From positions 434,001 to 498,000 of the forward strand of contig DDXA01000004.1 of the NCBI GenBank assembly GCA_002347725.1: a DNA stretch of 64,000 nucleotides. Direction: 5' to 3'. Origin of the DNA: Actinobacteria bacterium UBA2272 (GTDB lineage Bacteria > Actinomycetota > Coriobacteriia > Anaerosomatales > Anaerosomataceae). This document shows positions 60,047-64,000 of the stretch, in pieces. The position numbers were made by a program, and so were the translations under genes. Within the stretch, counting starts at the first letter, position 1; every line of letters starts with the position of its first letter. The notes under the pieces were generated by a model. The model had not been told where the DNA came from. It made no database searches and saw only the letters and a list, made by a program, of their open reading frames with translations.

Positions 60047-60694
60047 CTACTCCTCGGTCTCTTCGTCGGACTCCTTGCCCACCTCGGGCACCTCGCCCAT
60101 CTCGATGCCCTCCTCGACGACCACTTCTTCCTCGACGGCCGGTGCACTCACGGATGCGACCGTAGCGTCCGGATCGTCGAGAAGCGCGACGCCCGTGGGG
60201 GCGGTGATGTCGGCCACGGTGATCGAGTCACCGATCTCGAGCGCCGAGACATCGACCTCGATGTGCTCGGGGAGGTCCTTCGGCCGTGCCTCGACCTTCA
60301 GCTCGCGCAGCGCGTGCATCATGACGCCGCCCTCGCGCTCACCTGCAGCGGAACCGACGTACGTGATCGAGATGACGGTCTGTATCGTCTCGCTCATGTC
60401 GACGGCCCAGAAGTCGATATGCTGGACCGTGCCCTTGAGCGGGTCCCGCTTGACCTCCTTGATGATGACGTCCACGGGCTTGTCGCGACCCTCGATGGTG
60501 AGGTCGACGAGCGTGGATCCCACCGCGGCGTCGTGCATCATGCGGTCGAAGTCCCGGCGGTCGACCGAGATCGAGATGGTCTCGAACTTGGGACCGTAGA
60601 CGGTGGCCGGGACGAGGCCGTCGCCCGCAAGCTTCTTGCTCGACTTACCGGTGATCTCTCTGAGGCCGGCCTTCAGTTCGGTGACGTTGGACAT
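60047..60694 (-). CDS. rplY: 50S ribosomal protein L25 / general stress protein Ctc
   Basis: 5S rRNA-binding ribosomal protein (215 aa). The N-terminal L25 domain (about 1-95; ITGKSSKKLAGDGLVPATVYG) is followed by the Ctc-type beta domain (TVADITAPTGVALLDD) and an acidic tail rich in Glu. ATG 60694 has aaggaggaagc; the frame upstream is not coding. It sits between prs and pth. Confidence 0.94.
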   Translation of the reverse strand: MSNVTELKAGLREITGKSSKKLAGDGLVPATVYGPKFETISISVDRRDFDRMMHDAAVGSTLVDLTIEGRDKPVDVIIKEVKRDPLKGTVQHIDFWAVDMSETIQTVISITYVGSAAGEREGGVMMHALRELKVEARPKDLPEHIEVDVSALEIGDSITVADITAPTGVALLDDPDATVASVSAPAVEEEVVVEEGIEMGEVPEVGKESDEETEE

Positions 60695-60743
60695 GCGCTT
60701 CCTCCTTGTGATCTCGGGTGCATCGAACGCACCCGCGTGTGAC

Positions 60744-61709
60744 TCAGAGCTGGAAATCGGGGTCGAACAGCTCGGAGACGGACTCGTCGTTGTATACGTT
60801 CTGGATGGCTCGGGCAAACAGCGGTGCAACCGAGAGCACCCGTATCTTCCCATGCTGGCGCTCCTCGGGCACCGGGAGCGTGTTGGTGATAACGACCTCC
60901 TCGATCGGGGCGGCGTCGATCCGGTCGAACGCAGGGGGCGAGAAGACGCCGTGCGTCGCCGCGACCCAGACCTTGGCAGCGCCCTTCGTCATCAGCGCCC
61001 GGGCACCCTCGGTGACCGAACCGGCGGTGTCGATCATGTCGTCGGCCACGATGCAGTTCTTGCCCTCCACCTCGCCGATGACGTGGGTTATCTCGGCCAC
61101 GTTGTGCTCGGGGCGACCCTTGTGCATGATCGCCAGGCCCGCACCGAGCATATCGGCCATCTTCTTGGCGGCCTTCACCCGGCCGACGTCCGGCGAGACC
61201 ACGACGAGGTTGCCGATCCCGAGACCCTCGAAGTAATCGGACAGGATCGGAAGCGCGGTCAGGTGGTTCACCGGCTGGTTGAAGAATCCCTGGATCTGGC
61301 CCTGGTGAAGGTCCATCGTGATGACCCGCTCGGCGCCGGCCACGGTGAGCAGGTCCGCCACGAGCTTGGCCGTTATCGGCTCGCGCGCCGCCGACTTCTT
61401 GTCCTGACGCGCGTACCCGTAGTGCGGGATGACCGCAGTGATGCAGCGGGCACTGGCCCGCTTGGCCGCGTCGATCATGATGAGGAGCTCCATGATGCTG
61501 GCGTTCACCGGCTCGCACATCGACTGAACGAGGAAGATGTCGGCGCCACGCACGCTCTCGAGGTAGCGGACGTAGATCTCGCCATTGGCGAACTTCGAGA
61601 TCTTTATGTTGCCGAGTTCGACCCCAAGATGCCGTGCGATGTCCTCGGACAGATCACGGTTGTGACTGCCCGCGAACACCATCATGCGCTTGCCGGGTGT
61701 GGAGATCAT
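60744..61709 (-). CDS. prs: Ribose-phosphate pyrophosphokinase
   Basis: Makes PRPP from ribose-5-phosphate and ATP (321 aa). It has DLHQGQIQGFF with the catalytic His, the PRPP loop DDMIDTAGS, the RQDKK motif and a flexible loop, and the RYLESVRGADIFLVQS segment. ATG 61709 is used; the nearest ribosome-like stretch (aaggga) is about 12 bases up, and the frame upstream is not coding. It is the consumer of ribose-5-phosphate released by the ribokinase pathway elsewhere in the window. Confidence 0.95.
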   Translation of the reverse strand: MISTPGKRMMVFAGSHNRDLSEDIARHLGVELGNIKISKFANGEIYVRYLESVRGADIFLVQSMCEPVNASIMELLIMIDAAKRASARCITAVIPHYGYARQDKKSAAREPITAKLVADLLTVAGAERVITMDLHQGQIQGFFNQPVNHLTALPILSDYFEGLGIGNLVVVSPDVGRVKAAKKMADMLGAGLAIMHKGRPEHNVAEITHVIGEVEGKNCIVADDMIDTAGSVTEGARALMTKGAAKVWVAATHGVFSPPAFDRIDAAPIEEVVITNTLPVPEERQHGKIRVLSVAPLFARAIQNVYNDESVSELFDPDFQL

Positions 61710-61726
61710 CGTCTGCGCTCGCTCCC

Positions 61727-63112
61727 TTACGCCTCGTCCTCGGCCTCCGCGCGTCTGCGCGCGGCCCACCCCTCGATCGTCCGCTGCTCGGTGCGCTCGA
61801 CTGCGAGCGCACCGGCGGGTACGTCACGCGAGATCGCACTTCCCGCCCCAACGACCGCACCCTCACCGATCTCGACCGGCGCGATAAGCATCGTGTCCGA
61901 GCCCACGAACGCCCCGTCACCGATGCGGGTGACGTGCTTGTGCCACCCGTCGTAGTTACAGGTTATCGTACCCGCGCCGATGTTGGCGCCCGCGCCGATC
62001 TCCGCATCGCCTATGTAGGACAAGTGCGGCACTTTCGTACCGGCACCGATGCGCGCGTTCTTGATCTCGACGCTCGTGCCCGCCTTGGAGCGATCACCCA
62101 TGCTCGTTCCGGGGCGAAGATACGCCCGCGGTCCGACGCTCACGCGACTCCCGAGCACCGAACCGACAACGATCGACGAGTCCACGACACAGCCGTCATC
62201 GATGGTGGAGTCCGCGATCCTCGTGTCCGGCCCGAGCACACAGTCCGCACCGATACACGTCTCGCCGAGCAGGAAGGTCATCGGCTCGATGACCGTGTCG
62301 CGGCCGATCGTCACGTGAGAGCCGATCCAGACGAGCTCCGGGTCCGTCATGGTCACACCAGCGAGCATGTGGCGCTCGTTGATCCGCCGCCGCAGGACGC
62401 ACGCGGCCTCGGCAAGCTGCACACGGCTGTTCACGCCGAGCGCCTCCGCCGGATCGGATGACTCGACGCCGATGACGGCAAGTCCTTCTTCCCGGAAGAG
62501 CGCCACGATGTCGGTCAGATAGTACTCACCCTGCGTGTTCCCGGCTTCCAGGCGGTGCAGGTGCGCGAACAGCGCCCGGGCGTCGAAGCAGTAGGTACTC
62601 GTGTTGACCTCGGCGATACCCCGTTGGTCGGGCGCAAGATCCTTGTCCTCGACGATTCCGGCGATCGAGCCGTCGTCGGCCCGTACGATCCTGCCGTAGC
62701 CCGACGGGTCGTCCAGGCATGCGGTAAGCATCGAGCACGCCGCTGCTGCATCCGTGCGAGCAGCGACGAGAGTAGCGAGCGTCTCGGCGGTCAGGAGCGG
62801 ACAGTCGCCCGCCACCACGAGCAGCGAGCCTTCTGCGTCGCCGAGTGCCTCTGCGGCCGACATCACGGCATGGCCCGTACCGAGCCGCTCGTGCTGACGG
62901 ACGAACGCGACATCGGCATCGGCAAGCAGCGCTTCGACCGTCTCGGCCCCGGAGCCGGTGACGACCACGACGCGACTGACGCCGGCACCGCGCACGGCTT
63001 CGATCACGTGGGTCACGATCGGAGCGCCGAGGATCTCGTGCGCGACCTTGGGCAGCGCCGACTTCATGCGCGTGCCCTCGCCCGCTGCGAGTATGAGTGC
63101 TGTCACGCCCAT
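61727..63112 (-). CDS. glmU: Bifunctional UDP-GlcNAc pyrophosphorylase / glucosamine-1-phosphate acetyltransferase
   Basis: Two steps of UDP-GlcNAc synthesis in one protein (461 aa). The N-terminal nucleotidyl-transferase (about 1-230) has LILAAGEGTRMKS, GDCPLL and EVNTSTYCF; the C-terminal acetyltransferase (about 255-445) is a left-handed beta helix of hexapeptide repeats with PRAYLRPGTSMG, KNARIGAGTKV and the active-site His region (PHLSYIGDA). ATG 63112 follows aaggggtcccg; the eight-codon extension to 63136 is less likely. Confidence 0.96.
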   Translation of the reverse strand: MGVTALILAAGEGTRMKSALPKVAHEILGAPIVTHVIEAVRGAGVSRVVVVTGSGAETVEALLADADVAFVRQHERLGTGHAVMSAAEALGDAEGSLLVVAGDCPLLTAETLATLVAARTDAAAACSMLTACLDDPSGYGRIVRADDGSIAGIVEDKDLAPDQRGIAEVNTSTYCFDARALFAHLHRLEAGNTQGEYYLTDIVALFREEGLAVIGVESSDPAEALGVNSRVQLAEAACVLRRRINERHMLAGVTMTDPELVWIGSHVTIGRDTVIEPMTFLLGETCIGADCVLGPDTRIADSTIDDGCVVDSSIVVGSVLGSRVSVGPRAYLRPGTSMGDRSKAGTSVEIKNARIGAGTKVPHLSYIGDAEIGAGANIGAGTITCNYDGWHKHVTRIGDGAFVGSDTMLIAPVEIGEGAVVGAGSAISRDVPAGALAVERTEQRTIEGWAARRRAEAEDEA

Positions 63113-63154
63113 CGGGACCCCTTCTGATCGGGACACGATCCCGTCTGCTGACCG

Positions 63155-63229
63155 TGGCTGGGGCGGTAGGATTCGAACCTACGGATGGCGGATCCAAAGT
63201 CCGCTGCCTTACCGCTTGGCTACGCCCCA
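63155..63229 (-). tRNA. tRNA-Gln (TTG)
   Basis: A 75-nt cloverleaf with encoded CCA. The anticodon stem gcgga/tccgc encloses ctttgga, giving anticodon TTG (Gln). The acceptor stem (tggggcg with cgcccca) and T arm (gtagg-ttcgaat-cctac) are perfect. It lies between spoVG and glmU, the usual place for a Gln tRNA in Gram-positives. Confidence 0.95.
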
Positions 63230-63373
63230 CCGTGCATGCGGCGACAGCGCTCAAACGCTGTCTCGCGAGCGCAGGGAGTATACCATAGGCCGGGTCTCGA
63301 AACGGTCGCGCGGGCGCGCCTGAAGCGCGGTCGTACCGGTGGGCCGAGGCGTCGGGCCGGCGAGCTGCGGGTG

Positions 63374-63667
63374 CTAGGTTGCCAGACCCTCGGCGGCGCG
63401 AGAGAAGGCCTCCAACCCACCCTCGGCTTCGAACTCAGCGAGCACGGCCTCCTGGATGGCCTGCCGTGCGTCGGAGTTGATCGGGTGGCAGATGTCGCGG
63501 AACTCTCCGCTCGGAAGCTTGCGCGACGGCATAGCGACGAAGACGCCCTTGTCGCCGTTGACGATGCGAAGGTCGTGGATCACGAACGCGTCGTCGATCA
63601 CGATACTTGCGATCGCGCAGACCTTGTTCATAGCTACGGGGCGCAGCGAGACTCGTGTGATATCCAT
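63374..63667 (-). CDS. spoVG: SpoVG regulator
   Basis: Small nucleic-acid-binding regulator (97 aa), broadly conserved also in non-sporulating bacteria. DITRVSLRPV, AIASIVIDDAFVIHDLRI and GVFVAMPSRKLPSGEFRDICHPI are diagnostic. ATG 63667 follows gggggga; the open frame beyond it is not coding. A 7-bp dyad (63243-63249 with 63256-63262) lies between it and the tRNA and may help to end the transcript. Confidence 0.93.
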   Translation of the reverse strand: MDITRVSLRPVAMNKVCAIASIVIDDAFVIHDLRIVNGDKGVFVAMPSRKLPSGEFRDICHPINSDARQAIQEAVLAEFEAEGGLEAFSRAAEGLAT

Positions 63668-63740
63668 GTTCCCCCCATGGCTGCTCGTTCTCGCCATGTA
63701 CTTCGACGCGCCGGGGGGCTTCCCTGCCACGACCGCCAGG

Positions 63741-64000
63741 TCAGGCGGGCTCAACCACACAACCGTGGTCGACGCTGCGTGTCGCGACCGACCAGAAGCC
63801 CGCCGCGCGGGCGATTCCGGCAGCCGCCTCTGCGGCCGCCTCATCGACGCACAGGCCGAACACCGTCGAGCCGCTGCCCGCCATGGCTGCCCCCACGACC
63901 CCCGGAGCCCCGCCGACGAGCGCCAGTACGGTCCCGACCTCGGGAACCAGGCCGATCGACGCCTCCGTCATGTTGTTGTAGAGCAAGCTCGCCACGGCTT
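63741..64000 (-). CDS. ispE: 4-diphosphocytidyl-2-C-methyl-D-erythritol kinase, C-terminal end only
   Basis: The frame runs past the window edge, so only the last 86 codons are seen. They hold the GHMP-kinase C-terminal motif AAMAGSGSTVFGL, and the order ispE-spoVG-tRNA-glmU is common. The enzyme phosphorylates CDP-ME in the non-mevalonate isoprenoid pathway. Its N-terminal ATP-binding motif lies outside the window. Confidence 0.85.
   Translation of the reverse strand, partial: AVASLLYNNMTEASIGLVPEVGTVLALVGGAPGVVGAAMAGSGSTVFGLCVDEAAAEAAAGIARAAGFWSVATRSVDHGCVVEPA

Overview
The window is high-GC, densely packed bacterial chromosome. I read it as a strictly or facultatively anaerobic actinobacterium, most like the Coriobacteriia and their deep-branching environmental relatives. 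This is inference from gene content: a V/A-type ATPase in place of the usual F-type, two large multiheme c-type cytochromes, cell-wall-binding type 2 repeats, ornithine-fermentation genes, an NfnAB-type transhydrogenase, many lipoproteins with canonical lipoboxes, NlpC/P60 and M23 wall hydrolases, and the ispE-spoVG-tRNA-glmU-prs-ctc-pth neighbourhood of Gram-positives. No rRNA, CRISPR array, prophage or intact insertion sequence was seen.

Region by region. 1-4.2 kb: a PAS histidine kinase cut by the window edge, then ortB, ortA and ord (ornithine / 2,4-diaminopentanoate breakdown) on the minus strand. 4.3-7.4 kb: a nine-haem cytochrome carrying a cell-wall-binding insert. 7.6-12.8 kb: a complete Liv branched-chain amino-acid ABC transporter. 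12.9-15.0 kb: an M20 peptidase and a LacI-type regulator. 15.1-21.6 kb: a plus-strand operon behind a perfect LacI-type operator (binding lipoprotein, ATPase, permease, phosphotriesterase-family hydrolase, amidotransferase-like protein, nucleoside hydrolase, ribokinase), which looks like uptake and breakdown of a nucleoside or nucleoside-like compound. 21.7-24 kb: small lipoproteins. 24.1-26.4 kb: an SCP-x type thiolase overlapping a DUF35 / 3-hydroxyacyl-CoA dehydrogenase fusion. 26.4-29.4 kb: a membrane acyltransferase, a PIG-L deacetylase, a decayed flavoprotein disulfide reductase and an initiator tRNA.

29.7-33.2 kb: a membrane-anchored protein and a second secreted cytochrome with fifteen CxxCH sites and a terminal CxxCK. 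33.4-37.5 kb: an NlpC/P60 hydrolase and TldD/TldE. 37.8-46.8 kb: a ten-gene V/A-ATPase operon (H-I-K-E-C-F-A-B-small membrane protein-D); its K subunit keeps the side chains that bind Na+ in Enterococcus NtpK. 46.9-49.8 kb: a degenerate M23 protein, DUF951, an ACT protein and PFL/DUF711. 49.9-54.2 kb: four secreted proteins with a shared fold, facing a membrane-anchored DUF916-like protein and a LytTR response regulator, which I suggest is an uncharacterised surface-structure locus. 54.3-57.7 kb: NfnB, NfnA and ApbE. 57.7-59.4 kb: a small membrane protein and an M23 hydrolase. 59.5-64 kb: pth, ctc/rplY, prs, glmU, tRNA-Gln, spoVG and the 3' end of ispE.

The best candidates for new biology are the wall-anchored cytochrome, the CxxCK cytochrome, the DUF35-dehydrogenase fusion, the 49.9-54.2 kb surface locus and the small membrane protein inside the ATPase operon.
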